A DNA stretch of 64,000 nucleotides, taken from contig NC_089275.1 in assembly GCF_963678975.1 (NCBI RefSeq), forward strand, positions 19,666,220-19,730,219. Reading direction: 5' to 3'. Shown here one piece after another: positions 37,207-48,689 of this stretch. Under the pieces are notes generated by a model. That model was not told where the DNA came from. It worked only from the letters and a program-made list of their open reading frames with translations, and did not search any database. Position 1 is the first letter of the stretch. Each line of letters begins with the position of its first letter. Both the position numbers and the translations under genes were made by a program. The DNA comes from Dysidea avara. Lineage: Eukaryota > Porifera > Demospongiae > Dictyoceratida > Dysideidae.

Positions 37207-37710
37207 CCAGGAGCTCATCGAATCCTATGGACAAGGGAGCATGTAACTCTGTAAACAGCGAAATTCAAACATGGCTGCCGTATACTATAATACGTAAGTA
37301 ACTTTAAATTTCCTAATTAGGATATTATGCGGAGGAGCATGCTCGAGTATGTCACATTTCTGCTGCGACGAAGCAAAGCTATGGAAACGAAGTTCAATGG
37401 CACGACGGATAAATAGTAGCACAGGCTTAGCAGGGAGTCTTTCTACAGTCACTAATTACGTGAAATCACACGAAATTACTCCACTTGACTATTCCAAGTT
37501 CTACCTTTGACTCGATGATCTTCCTATCGAAGCAACTTTACATAAGACGATGGAGTAGCAGCCCTTTCAGTGTATCCCTGTTGCGCGTAAGAATGATGTA
37601 ACCAATTATATACATAGTAACATTGGACGCCATGTTTGAATTTCACTCGTAGTATTGGTAGTGTACGGAGTTACATGTTCCCTTGTCCATAGGATTCGAT
37701 GAGCTCCTGG
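37207..37710. mobile_element. TTAA-type MITE
   Basis: The ends CCAGGAGCTCATCGAATCCT and its complement are near-perfect for about 45 bases. TTAAA occurs on both sides (37202-37206 and 37711-37715), so the duplication is TTAA or TTAAA. Subterminal GAAATTCAAACATGGC is also inverted at the other end. TTAA duplication suggests a piggyBac- or Kolobok-type source; no transposase is present. Confidence 0.7.
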
Positions 37711-37715
37711 TTAAA

Positions 37716-39099
37716 CACACAGATCACATAGTGTGTATGTGTATAAAATAATTATGATAAATCAGAAGCCATACTATCGCTGACCACAGCATGTTGTGGT
37801 TGGATATGTCAAAGCTGTATAGTACAAAGTACATTCAATAGTAAGGAAACAATACACTGGTGTTTACTAACTCCGATAATATTAGCTGATCACTTAACAG
37901 CTACTGTACATGATGACTACCTTGATATACATGTTTAGTACTGTGTAATAACAAGCACCAGTAACAACTCTTATTATCATGTGAGCTATCCATAAATGGA
38001 TTTATAAAAAGTAAACAAACTAGTGTAAAACAATTAAAACATGGGAATAGAGATCACTGAAAAAAGTAAAGAAACAAGAGTAAAACAAGCCAGCATGTTA
38101 AACACAAAGAGATCTCTATTTGGACTCATATAAACATCTATACAGAAGCATTTCTCAGTACTTATTTGCCCCTGATTTATGGAGAAACTACTTAGTTTCT
38201 ACCAACAACATTGTTGCTCTGGTATGAACTTAATATACTGTGGTTAAATACAGGTAGGGTTTCCAAATGAATGTGTTAACATTAGGGATGAGCCTATTTG
38301 CTTCTTTTCTTTCACCTATTTTTCTTTCCAGCAATTCTTTTTTTCTTACCTATTTTGCTCAATATTTTGCTCAAAATTTCTGTTTTGCTGAGCATCAATA
38401 AAAATTAATTGCAGTATCACTATCTCAAGTTTACAAGCATGTGTGATTGTTTTCGTTCATAGTGACTGCTCTATTAGAGTATCTCGATCTTTAGTCGCCA
38501 TTCCTATTAGTATATGTTGCTCAAATACTATGTGTGACTGTTCTATTAGAGTATTTCGACCTTTTCCATACAAACTGTGCTAATTTAAGTTTCCATTCCT
38601 TGATGACTATTTTTCCAATTTCCCACCTATTTTCCAGCATTTTGCTCTTTGCTTTTACCAACATATTTTTCCAAAAATATTGCCGTAATTATAGTATTTT
38701 AGATTTTCCATTTAAATAGCGTTTTGTTGTTGCTGTTTTTATCTGCTTTACCAGTTAGGCACTGCAAAAGCAAGAGGAATTAGTAGCAAGCAGCGATGGT
38801 ACAGGTAGGGCATGATATTCCAAATCAAGAGGTTTAGGTTGTTGGCTCGGTTGTCATTTTTTTTTCATTCCCATGTATAATTTAGGCCGGGAAAACTTGA
38901 TTACTTGTTTCTCATCCCTGCTCGCATCACTTTTTTCCCTACCGCCTCAAATTACATCAAGTTGTTGCTGTTGATGATCATGTGCGCACGTATTTTGATG
39001 CTGAGAAGGCTGGCCATCATTTCACAGTACAGAAAACATATCTTGCAGTTCAGCAAAGGCTGTAAAATGTAAGTATTAGGCTTTAGCTAACCTTTACAG
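37716..39099. other. Intergenic with module copies
   Basis: It holds the second copy of the 70-base direct repeat (38034-38104) and two CTCTAATAGAG modules (38461-38563). A possible AGGGATGAG inverted pair (38285 and about 38913) could bound another element, but the arms are only nine bases. No gene is recognised. Confidence 0.4.
38461..38563 (-). repeat. Two CTCTAATAGAG modules
   Basis: Two minus-orientation copies 75 bases apart, the first complete (GTGACTGCTCTATTAGAG, then TATCTCGATCTT) and the second with two changes. Confidence 0.7.
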
Positions 39100-39309
39100 C
39101 AAGAGTCCATAATAAGAGGAGAGTGTCTAACTTCAGTATACTCCATCAAAGATGAGCCCGGTAAGTACAGCGAGTCTACATGGCTTCAACTAAAGACGCG
39201 ATTATTAGTGCTAAACGTACTGCACAGGGTTTCATATTCTGTTAGCGCACGCATCAAATCAGCGCGTAACGTTAATTGTTTTATGTGTCACGTGGTGTGG
39301 CAGTTGGAA

Positions 39310-40696
39310 ATGGCGTCAAGCTCGTGTGAAGCAAATCAACCCACGACACCGACTTCAATCGATCGTCCACGAAGAACTAAGCGAAGAATTGTGGAACCAA
39401 AGACTCGTCGTGCTGTAACGGCACCCAAAGTCGCTCAGAAGAAAAATCCCTCAAAGAAACACGCGGTCAAGACGAAACAGGATTCAAAACAGGCCGACCA
39501 GCTGGCCGTGACTGAAGCATCTAGTTCAACTGAACCTGCAGCAAAAAGACGAAAGACTAAATTAAACAAGAAAGAAAGAGATGATTTGCTTTCTTTATTG
39601 GATTCTGTTGACGTGTCGATGCTGAGAAAGGAAGTATGCATGAAATTGAATGAGCAGTTTATTCCAGAGTATTTGAAAGAAATATCTAATGCACTCTGTG
39701 CTAATGAACAGCCTCTTGCAGAAATAATTGCTACACATCGTCATTACTTCTCCAGTCTATATGAGAAATGTCAAAAAGGCCCAGAACCATTCTTATATTT
39801 TCAGTTGAAATGGCATGAACACTGTAGTGCTTTCATTTTAAGCAGCAAATATTCTTTGTGTGACATCAATTTGGAGGAAAGCAGCTGTCACTAACTTAGT
39901 GAGACAAGGCTTACATGGTTGAAGTTCTGTGAAGATGGTGGTATTCCAGTTCCTGAGACTAATCCAATTATGATCACAGTTTCTTCTGCTATATACCACT
40001 TTTTACTTGACTTTATCACAAATTCTCAAAATAGCACCACTACCAACAACTGTGAAGAGGATGGCGATGACGTGTACTATCGCTTTGGTGGCAGTGCAAT
40101 ATCAGATATGTTGCACCTCCAGTACAAGCACATTAGAACATGCAAAGATGAACAGAGAGACCTTGTGTCCCAGGAAATTTCAATAATACAGGCTATGAAT
40201 TTGAAGGACAAAACCGTGATTCCTGATTACCTTAAATACCGCGATCGTGGTTATATGTATTTTCCTGATCCAGCTTTTCTGCCTTTTCTACGTGACATTG
40301 ATGCATCATTAAAGGATGTTGTCAGTATTGATGGATTTCAACAAGAGGGGGATAACTTAGTAAAGGTTAGAGTATTCTCTGTGTATGTATTTCTAAACTA
40401 TTGCTCCCCTACAGGTTGCACACGAGAGGATACTACATGATAAAACACGATTATGTGAGATGTTCCGAGAGATATTAGCCCTTAAGTTACCATCTGACAT
40501 CACAACCTACTGTAAAGATGCTATTGACAATGTATTTAATACATTTGTTAGAAAAGTGTGCAACACACGAATACAGGAATTTTTGTCTGCAATGAAACAA
40601 CAATTTGCAACTAAAAAAGGGCTAGCATCAACAGTGGATGTCAATTTGAGAACTACACTTTTAGCACATCACGCTAAATTAGAAACAAAGCTGTGA
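39310..40696 (+). CDS. Unidentified accessory gene of the 39.1-kb transposon, one in-frame stop
   Basis: I do not recognise this family. The chosen ATG (39310, MASSSCEANQ) follows other possible in-frame starts. Residues about 20-90 are very basic (TKRRIVEPKTRR, then KRRKTKLNKKERDD), like a nuclear or DNA-binding tail. After this comes a helix-rich region (LLSLLDSVDVSMLRKEV, HRHYFSSLYEKC). A TAA at 39892-39894 lies inside the frame, which then stays open from LSETRLTWLKFCEDGG through to a 49-base GT-AG intron (40366-40414) and the last exon (40415-40696). The full frame would be about 446 codons. Either the gene is broken by one nonsense codon or it is read through. Its place beside the transposase suggests a role in transposition or its control, which is inference. 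Confidence 0.6.
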
Positions 40697-40821
40697 ACAA
40701 ATAAATAAAATGCCACTCTGAACTTCTTTAATGATAGTCTGACTAAACACAGAATTTCAATGCATTTTTAAATTGAATTAGAATCATGGTATGTGTACAT
40801 AATTTTATTGAACTTTGTGGC

Positions 40822-43800
40822 CTAACGTTTATGATGTTGGTAGCTTTTCCTCTGCAAGGGAGTCTCAATAAAATTCAACTTCTCGTCCTTGTAGCCTGTA
40901 CCACTGTGATGGGAAGCAGCACACTGCTTGACGAGGTGTGCAGCTCGAGCAGTTGTATAGTTTACAGCATCAAGTTTTCCCCCTGCTGTGAATTTATATT
41001 GACTAAACAGGCTTTCCACTGCTGACCCGGACAATCGCAGAGGTGACACAAAATATGTCGGGTAAGTCTTCAGGAACCACTGACAGAAAGCTTTAAAGCC
41101 ATACACATCAATACGTAGGAGATCCCATGCTGAAAAGGTAAAGATTAAACAATATAAAATATGTCAATTATACTCACTTTGCCATGACAGAAATGATTTC
41201 TGTGTTGATGCAGTATGTGGGTACTTCGGGTCTGCAAAATGAGTAACAACAATTCTAGTGTGTGTGTGTGTGCCCATACCTTTATCCAATATTGAGTTTA
41301 ACCACCCTGAAAAGTACTCAAAACCCTTATTGATGTTCTTCATTGTATCACAGTCCATACTTCTGATACAATCATGTGACAAAAATCCTTGTTCAAACAG
41401 CAAATTGCAAGCTTTCAAGTAAGCCAAAGTCTCAGATACTTCAGGGGCATCATTTGGTGGAGGGGTCTGATTCACATACCAGTAGAGTTCACCGAGCACT
41501 TGCTCTTGCTATGTATTAAATAAGCACACAAAATATTTGTATTGAACATGATTGTTTGCATTTATACAAACATGCCTAACTGAACAAAATGAATTATAAC
41601 TGTCATGTTCTAACAGGTGTCACATAAAACAGAACAACCACAGCTATACATCTATGTCAAATCAACAGATGAACAAAGTCACTAAGAGAGGGAACATGAA
41701 GAGATCAATATGTTATTGTGCAAACAGATAGCTGTTTTACGTATTTGAGATTATTATAGATTAATTTCAGTACCTGCATGATCTTAGCTGGTAATACATT
41801 CAATTTTGTCCATGAGTCACGTAAACAGTATGCTTCCCTTAATCGTGGCACCATTCTTGCTTGATTCTTGCTTACCCGAATCAGTTCACGCTTATACTGG
41901 TCAGTAATGGTTTTCCAACCAAATTCAACTCCATTTACTTGTTTAAATTGCTTTGTGCCACCAACTTTTGAGGAAAACAGTGCATTTATCATATTTTTCA
42001 GCTATGGAAAGAGAACTGACCATAAACAATATAACACTTCAAATTACATACCTGGTGAGAAGGGCAGATCAACCAAAATATTTTATTGGGCGGATTGAAT
42101 GGATTTATTATCCAAGGTTCAACCTTAAACTTGTCTTCTTGAGTACTGGTATCCTTTACCGAGTAGGCACCATGGCAGCCATGACTGGCTTTAATGACAG
42201 TAGCATTCGCAGATCCCCCATCACACACCAACAGGCTTGTTTTCAAATTGTGGTACTGAAAGAGTTTGATTGTTTCAAAAATACAAGCCAACACAAATTT
42301 GCCTTCCATTGAAGCTGAGCATGTAAAATAGGGACCTACGATATCATAATTGCTTGTCAGGTCCCTCCACAGAAATTGCAGTATGTAAGACGTTTGATGG
42401 ACTGTTGGATCTTGAAGGATTTTATAAATGTCATTCAGTGAGGACAGGTCCTTTTGCGTCATGGCCAATCCCATTAGTTGATGGTTCCGGGAATTCCACA
42501 TCAACTGACATGCCACCTTCACCTCGTCAAATATGATGACTCCATCTGCTTGTGGCTCTTGTTTCCCATTTGTACGACACTCTTCTTTGAATGCAATGTA
42601 TCGAGCAACCTGATCAATGATACAAACATTATTGGCACCTGGTGAATGCAAAAAAGCTCCCGTGTATGCTTGCATTGTGGATTTCGATGGTAGCTTCAGA
42701 ATTCCAAAACTTTGTAATGCCTTGTATGCAGCAGGACTACGTGTGTACACAGCCAATGCTAAAAAAAAAAGGTTGTGAACAACAAAAGATTAAATTTTCA
42801 ACCCACCCATACGTATCGTGATCATACTCCACCGGTTGCCGCGACCATTGCTCAATTCTGTATCACTAAAATAATATTATGTAAGATGCACAAAATCTGT
42901 TACCATTCTTAGCTTGATCCTGAGAGAAGTCCTTCTTCTGCCGTTCTTTGTCAGTAAACCAAATGGTTTTCATCAGACTACCAACACCATGTTGGTCTCC
43001 TTCTTGAAAAAGTTTTTCCAATTCTTCATCCTGTACTGCATCCATAACAACACTCATCTCTTCATTCTGCTCATCGTTTAAAACTACCTCACTCTCTTCA
43101 AACCTGTTTAGCTTCCGTATACTGCTTGACCTTTCGTATTGTGCCAACTGCTTGCGTTTCTGTTGGCTTGCTGGCGACATGTACTGTAATCGTGCTCGGG
43201 ATGATGGCTGTTGTCGCTTGATTTTCCTGCCAGGACTTTCTGCAAGGGTTCTTCTCTTTTGCAAGTTTAAATAATGAATCAAACCTTTACAGGCTGAACA
43301 TTTCACTTCACTTGCTTCCTTCTCCACAACAGTTACATTTGCTGCTGGAACAAACAAGAGTTTACAATTCACAGAATCAACCCGTGAAAAAGGGTAGCTG
43401 CTCTGACGTACACTTTTGATATGAAACCGAATTGCCTGATAGTATTCTCTCTCATAGTAATCAAAATCAATTCCAGGACAAAACTTATGCTTCGACTTGT
43501 TGCCTAAAATACTACACAATTCAAATACATCATCAATAGATTCCAGCTGCCCTTCTTTCCATAACCTCATCAAAACATAGATGCTGTAGCTCTTGTATTG
43601 CACTGTAATCTGGACACGGGAAGTCATTCCATGTGGAGGATGGCTAAAAAGACTCTTTTGGAAGATTTTCAAAATCGGAACACTCTTGTCCCGTCCATCA
43701 AATGCTAAAATGAAAGCAAGTTCAGGAAAATGGCCAGAGACATTGTCAACAATGTTCTGTAGATACTGCTGTTTTTCTAGCGGCGTAGTTGAACTTGCTG

Positions 43801-44212
43801 GCTGGTTCAATAGCTCACATGAAGTATAACTGTCTCCCAAGGCTTGTTCCTCAGAGCCTTCAACATGCGTGTTTGGTCGAAGCGTTATCTCACATGCAGC
43901 ATCACTGTCGTGTGTCCTACTGGATGACGCTGTATCACACTCGATGTCTTCGAGGAGAGATTCACTGACGGTAGCATCGATGTGCATCTCCAACTGCTCT
44001 TCAGCTGCAATCACTGACTGGCAGCGTGACAGGGGTTCCGTTTGCTCAGTAGACTTCTTCGAGACCATCCCGTGGCAATCGCTGCTCTCGTCAAAACATT
44101 CGCCAAACAGCCAACACGGCGGTAAAGGTCTTCTATGAACGTTATCCTCCATCAGTACCGACTCAAGGACGTCATTGTCAGTTAATTGAATCCACAATCG
44201 AACAATATTCAT
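40822..44212 (-). CDS. P/THAP9-like transposase, seven exons, open
   Basis: I place exons at 44212-42904, 42857-42807, 42758-42052, 42001-41774, 41508-41280, 41231-41178 and 41129-40822. All have GT-AG borders and matching phases, giving 961 residues. The core reads ELSNGRGNRWSMITIRMALA, then a SPAAYKAL and LPSKSTMQAYTG segment, then GVIIFDEVKV (likely first catalytic Asp), LVCDGGSANATVIKA (second), and ICPSHQLKNMINALFSSK. The last exon has SPLRLSGSAVESLFSQYKFT and GGKLDAVNYTTARAA, like the late RNase-H region of P/THAP9 proteins. The first exon encodes an acidic, Ser-rich N-terminus with only a CSAC pair and no evident THAP zinc finger. The reaction would be cut-and-paste transposition of the surrounding element. 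Confidence 0.75.
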
Positions 44213-44954
44213 TCACGTGACTCCCAGTCCATGCGGCTGGTAGGCGGTACCAGCTGTCTCGCATTCACGCGTGTTGATATGAAATGTTTAACACTATTAA
44301 AAATTACGCAAATATACATAGATATGCGGAGGCACTACCCGGGCTCATTTTTGATGGAGTAACTGAAGTTAGACACTCTCCTCTTATTATGGACTCTTGT
44401 TTACAGTGACAGATAACCTACTGTACCAGTCGTTTGAAGTATTTCCTTTAAGGTAGGCGGGGGTAACTTCGTGAAGGGGGTAACTTCGTGAATCTTAACT
44501 TTGATCGGCTGTTACTCCTCAATGGCTTAACCGAATGATTTGAAATTTGCTGTGAAGATACGCTAGTATATAGCGATTAATTTGCATCCAAGCACCAGTG
44601 TCTAGCTTTTCTGAGTTTTGCAAAATCATTAGTTTTTCAAAAACATGTAACACGATTTTTACTTAAAAACGTAATAGGCATACCAAAACCTACTACTAAT
44701 CACTTCTATAAGGTAGTGTTGTTTTAGTTCTAAGGAACTAGAACTAAATCTAGTTTTAGTACAGCAATTTAATTCTAGTTCTAGTACACTAGAACTAAAC
44801 TAAAATTGTGATCTATTTTAGTTCTAAAACTAAAATAAAATTCTTTCAATTTTTGATTCAAAAACTAGAACTAAACCAAAACCATTAAAACTTTTAGCTC
44901 AAGAACTAGAACTAACTGAAAGGTTTCTCAAGCAATCCTACATAAAAAGGTATT

Positions 44955-45310
44955 GTGCACTATATAAACCACTTAACACTTTTCTTTAAAGATGGTGATG
45001 CCTGCAAATGCTACTATAAAACATTGTTATTCAGCATTAATTCTGCTGATTTAGGTTATTTAAGCATTCTATATAGAGCTTTTGTTCATTTGTGCACAAG
45101 GGCAAGTGGAAGTTGTGCTGAACCAGGTGGAAGGCCTAAGTCAAGTGGAGTGTGGAACCACTTCAGGCATGATAAGATCAAGGACAAAAGTGTGTGTACT
45201 GTGAAAAGTACTGATGGTTTGATTTGTGGTATATAAAGAATTTAAAGGACAATATTCTATAAACTTGAAGAAGCATTTGAAGACATGCCATACTGATGCT
45301 TATAAACATT
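44955..45310 (+). pseudogene. Relic of a hAT BED zinc-finger exon
   Basis: The translation shows SSGVWNHFRHDKIKDKSVC, then, in a shifted frame, INLKKHLKTCHTDAYKHF. Together these carry the aromatic, Cys-pair and His-pair positions of a BED finger. A stop and a frame change lie between the two halves near 45234. No dimerisation domain follows. Confidence 0.6.
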
Positions 45311-45361
45311 TTGAAGCAGCTGAAATTGAAAAGACAAAGGGAGAGGTTCTTCTAGCCATTT

Positions 45362-45597
45362 GAAACAGTCCTCCTTGCCAATACGTAGTTTAGGGTCTAA
45401 ATTGTACAACCCTAATAACTGAAACAGTCCTCCTTGCCAATACGTAGTTTAGGATCTAAATTGTACAACCCTAATAACTGAAACAGCCCTCCTTGCTAAT
45501 ATGTAGTTTAGGATCTAAATTGTACAACCCTAATAACTGAAACAGTCCTCCTTGCCAATACGTAGTTTAGGATCTAAATTGTACAACCCTAATAACA
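45362..45597. repeat. 59-bp tandem repeat, four copies
   Basis: Units beginning GAAACAGTCCTCCTTGCCAA start at 45362, 45421, 45480 and 45539. The third has three substitutions; the others differ at one base or none. They lie within the hAT element. Confidence 0.9.
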
Positions 45598-45975
45598 ATA
45601 AACATAAGGCTATTATACATTTCATCTTGAAATCTGTATAGGTGCTAACAATGTACCACTGAATTTAGTAGATAACAGCAAATTCCGTGTATTAATTGAA
45701 GAATTGGATTCTCGGTACAGTTTGCCTCATTGATATAAAATGGGAAATAAAATTGAAAAATCTATCAAAACACCAAATCTAAAGTTTCTGGAAGTCTAGG
45801 GGGTGCTACCAATGTTAGTATTTGTGAAGATATCTAACACTAAAACTAACACTAACTAAAATGAAACTAAATACTAACTAAAATTACAGAAATACGGGGT
45901 ACTAGAACTAAAACTAACTAAAACTGTGGTGGAATTTGGGTACTAGAACTAAAACTAACTAAAACTGCAGTGGAC

Positions 45976-46552
45976 CAACGTTGAAACCGGGTCACTACTG
46001 CTGACCCGGATGACCCACTGACCCGGATAGCAATCCGGGTCAGACCCGGATGTGATCCGGATTGACCCGGATGTGATCCGGATTGACCCGGATTAATTAA
46101 AGCCGAGACGTGTTTCAGCTAGTCTCGGGCGAGCGAACGAGTCTACATTTTGAGCGTTTGATTCGTGTTGAGTAAATATTGCAACTTCAACCTTGCTGTA
46201 GGTTAAAGACCAAAAAAAAAAAAAAAAAAGGTCTTCACCTACTGACAATAGCTACCCCTCACCATAGATACCCTCAGTTTCGTGCTACATACTGCACTTA
46301 CTAACAAATAGGCGTGGCTGAGCATATGTTGGTAATGCAATAAGTGGGCGTGGCTCACGAAAGAGCTACGCGATAGCGTTTATAAGTTCCACGTCATCAA
46401 ACGAACAATTTCGTTTCTCACGTGATCCAATCTGGGTCAGACCCGGATAAATTGTAAACCGGGTCAGACCCGGATAAATTGTAAACCGGGTCAGACCCGG
46501 ATAAATTGTAAACCGGGTCAGACCCGGATGACCCGACCCGGTTTCAACGCTG
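45976..46552. mobile_element. hAT-like MITE, innermost of the nest
   Basis: The ends CAACGTTGAAACCGGGTC and GACCCGGTTTCAACGCTG are inverted. The flanks CAGTGGAC (45968-45975) and TAGTGGAC (46553-46560) agree at seven of eight bases. CCGGGTCAGACCCGGAT is repeated many times inside. It belongs to the same family as the element at 14253, sharing the GGCGTGGC phrases. Confidence 0.75.
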
Positions 46553-47046
46553 TAGTGGACTATGGGTACAAGAACTAGAACTGAACTAAAATGAATTTGC
46601 TGTACTAAAACAACACTACTATAAGGAAAATTCCTTCCCAAATCAACCGTCTGTTAAGTACTGCCTATTCTAATCAACCAAGATTTGATTATCCGATCCA
46701 TACAAATTGTTCTCTAACTTGTCTTCAATTCCATCGGCGTAGAAAAGCACGGGGAACAAGCTAAGCATTGTGTGCAACTTCTTTCTGACAACAATCGCGG
46801 ACTCTATAGGGAGAAACACGAGAATACGTAAATTCACGAAGTTACCCCCAAACGCGTTTTTTGACACCACCGGATGTTTAGTGCTATATCTCTTCAGCAA
46901 TAAGCTCAAATCTCTTGTAAGTTGGCATGCTGAGAGTACATATGTACGCGCTAAACATAACGAACTTTGGTTAAAATCGATTCAGTAGATCGAAAATTAT
47001 AAACGAGAAAGCAAAGTATTCACGAAGTTACCCCCGCCTACCTTAA

Positions 47047-47675
47047 TGAAAAATGACCTCCCGCTCGCACAAGAATCCCAAATTTTGTGGATGAGTAACA
47101 ACAGCCATTTTTCTGCCTTCCATCACTTAAAGAGGGAATACTCCCTTGTAGCAAGTCACGGGGAAAAAAAGCCTTCGCTACGCGAAAGCTTTGGAGGGGA
47201 GCAGTCTGGCCTTTCAACAATATAGTCTATATCGTACAGTATGACAGTACGCTACATAAACACTCACTACGACGCCGAATCCTTGGATGAAAAGTCTTGC
47301 CAACCAAAGGTGAGGTCAAGGTGTCTGGGAGTGGCCGGATCGATTTTTAGCGCAGGCGTTAAATTTATAGTCATTAGCGCGGGCCCAATTGGCGCACGAG
47401 ACAAGCCCTTTTGGTTATAATACACGTAAACACGTTACATTGTAGCTATTGTTTGATTTTTACCTTTTCAGTATGAATTGATGACCGAACACAACAAGCT
47501 GATTTGTACTGTAAATACCTGATAATCCGCGTTTTTAAATACAGTAGCTAGCCTCAGTACTGCCGGTGAAAAGTCATTGGAGTTGTTAGTTGTTGCACTT
47601 CAATTATTTTTGCGAGTTTTTGTGGCGGAAACAACCTCATTTTGGCGAAGCCGGCAAGACCTGTTCAGTTCTATA
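47047..47675. promoter_or_regulatory. Presumed upstream region of the pseudokinase gene
   Basis: This 0.6 kb separates the nested elements from the kinase-like gene. No TATA box is obvious by eye. An open frame continues upstream of the chosen ATG without conserved features, so the start is not certain. Confidence 0.3.
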
Positions 47676-48689
47676 ATGGAACTCAAGTCTGCTGATTTGT
47701 CGCTGATCAACGAACCCCAGACAATGGTAGCTGCTACGCCTCTTAATAAAAACTTACGTCTACAAGAAACTTTTGGAAGAGTTTACGCTGTTAAGCACTC
47801 AGAAACTATCTGTGCCGCTAAAGAATTCTGTACAACAAGAACCTTAACCAGACAAGTAGTGGAACAAATTTTAAGGAGCTACAGCAAATTACGTCATCCT
47901 AACGTCATACAGTTTCTAGGTGTATTTTACAATCAATCCAGCAAGGGTTTGAGGCTGCCAGTAATAGTTATGGAGATGATGGCAGACAGCCTCACTTCAC
48001 TAATAGACAAACATCAGACAATTCCAGTAAAGTTCTCTATTATACATGATGTCTCCCTTGGTTTATGCTACTTCCACAGTCATGACCCTCCCATAATCCA
48101 TGGTGAACTGTTTCCCCATAAAGTCTTGTTGATAGCACAGCATGTGGCCAAGATTAGTTTTGGAGTGACCGGCAAGTTGAGAGATAGCCAAAACAGAATT
48201 TCTGTCGTAACACCAGCAAACTTGGAGTTTATGCCACCAGAAGTATTGGCTAATAATTTTGTTTACAGGCCTTCCACAGACATTTTCTCATTTGCTGGAA
48301 TAGTTCTGTACACCGTCAACCAGCAGTAGCCCACTCCATCTGCTCTAAAAATAAAGTTTGATTCTGGTACCAATAAAACAATATTGTTGTCAGAGCGTGA
48401 ACAACGTCAAGCACATTTGGACAAAATGAGAGAAGAATTTAAAGCCTTGAGGTTACTTGCTGAAGAGTGTTTAGATAATGATCCTACTGTGAGACCAAAC
48501 ATAGCGACTATTTGTAGAAGAATTGCAAAAAGTAAGGATGACTTTATGAAAGAGTCGCATTATGCAAAAGACGTTACAATTATTGAATTTTATGAACAAT
48601 TTGAGGATATGAGAATTACAGCCAAGCAATTAAAAGTTGAAAATGAATTTTTAATCCATGAAATTGAACAGCTGCAGATACGACAGTTG

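Larger units (their letters stand above)
39100..44399. mobile_element. P-element/THAP9-like DNA transposon with two genes
   Basis: The ends CAAGAGTCCATAATAAGAGG are inverted over about 70 bases (39100-39170 and 44335-44399). TTTACAG flanks both sides exactly (39093-39099 and 44400-44406), a 7-bp duplication. Inside are two convergent genes whose stops lie 125 bases apart: an unidentified plus-strand gene (39310-40696) and the minus-strand transposase gene (44212-40822). The ends, duplication and transposase frame are all whole, so the element looks recent and possibly active. The P-group label rests on the transposase core. P elements usually make 8-bp duplications, so a related but separate group is possible. 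Confidence 0.8.
44714..46618. mobile_element. hAT element, internally deleted, nested in the TTAA element
   Basis: The ends TAGTGTTGTTTTAGT and their right-hand complement are inverted. CTATAAGG is duplicated exactly (44706-44713 and 46619-46626). AACTAGAACTAAA phrases are repeated inside both ends. The only coding trace is the BED zinc-finger region near 45100-45310; the catalytic part is missing. It contains the 59-bp tandem repeat and the nested MITE at 45976. Confidence 0.8.
44452..47042. mobile_element. TTAA-type non-autonomous element (outermost of a three-level nest)
   Basis: The ends GGTAGGCGGGGGTAACTTCG and its complement CGAAGTTACCCCCGCCTACC are inverted, and TTAA stands on both sides (44448-44451 and 47043-47046). 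GGGGGTAACTTCGTGAA recurs inside, twice in direct order at the left end and twice inverted at the right. The original element was about 0.68 kb; the rest is the hAT insertion at 44714-46618. It starts only 46 bases past the duplication of the 39.1-kb transposon. Confidence 0.7.

Noticed and set aside
42866-44212. Plus-strand open frames opposite the transposase exons
   Set aside because: They are antisense shadows; the minus-strand exons have consistent splice phases and protein motifs.
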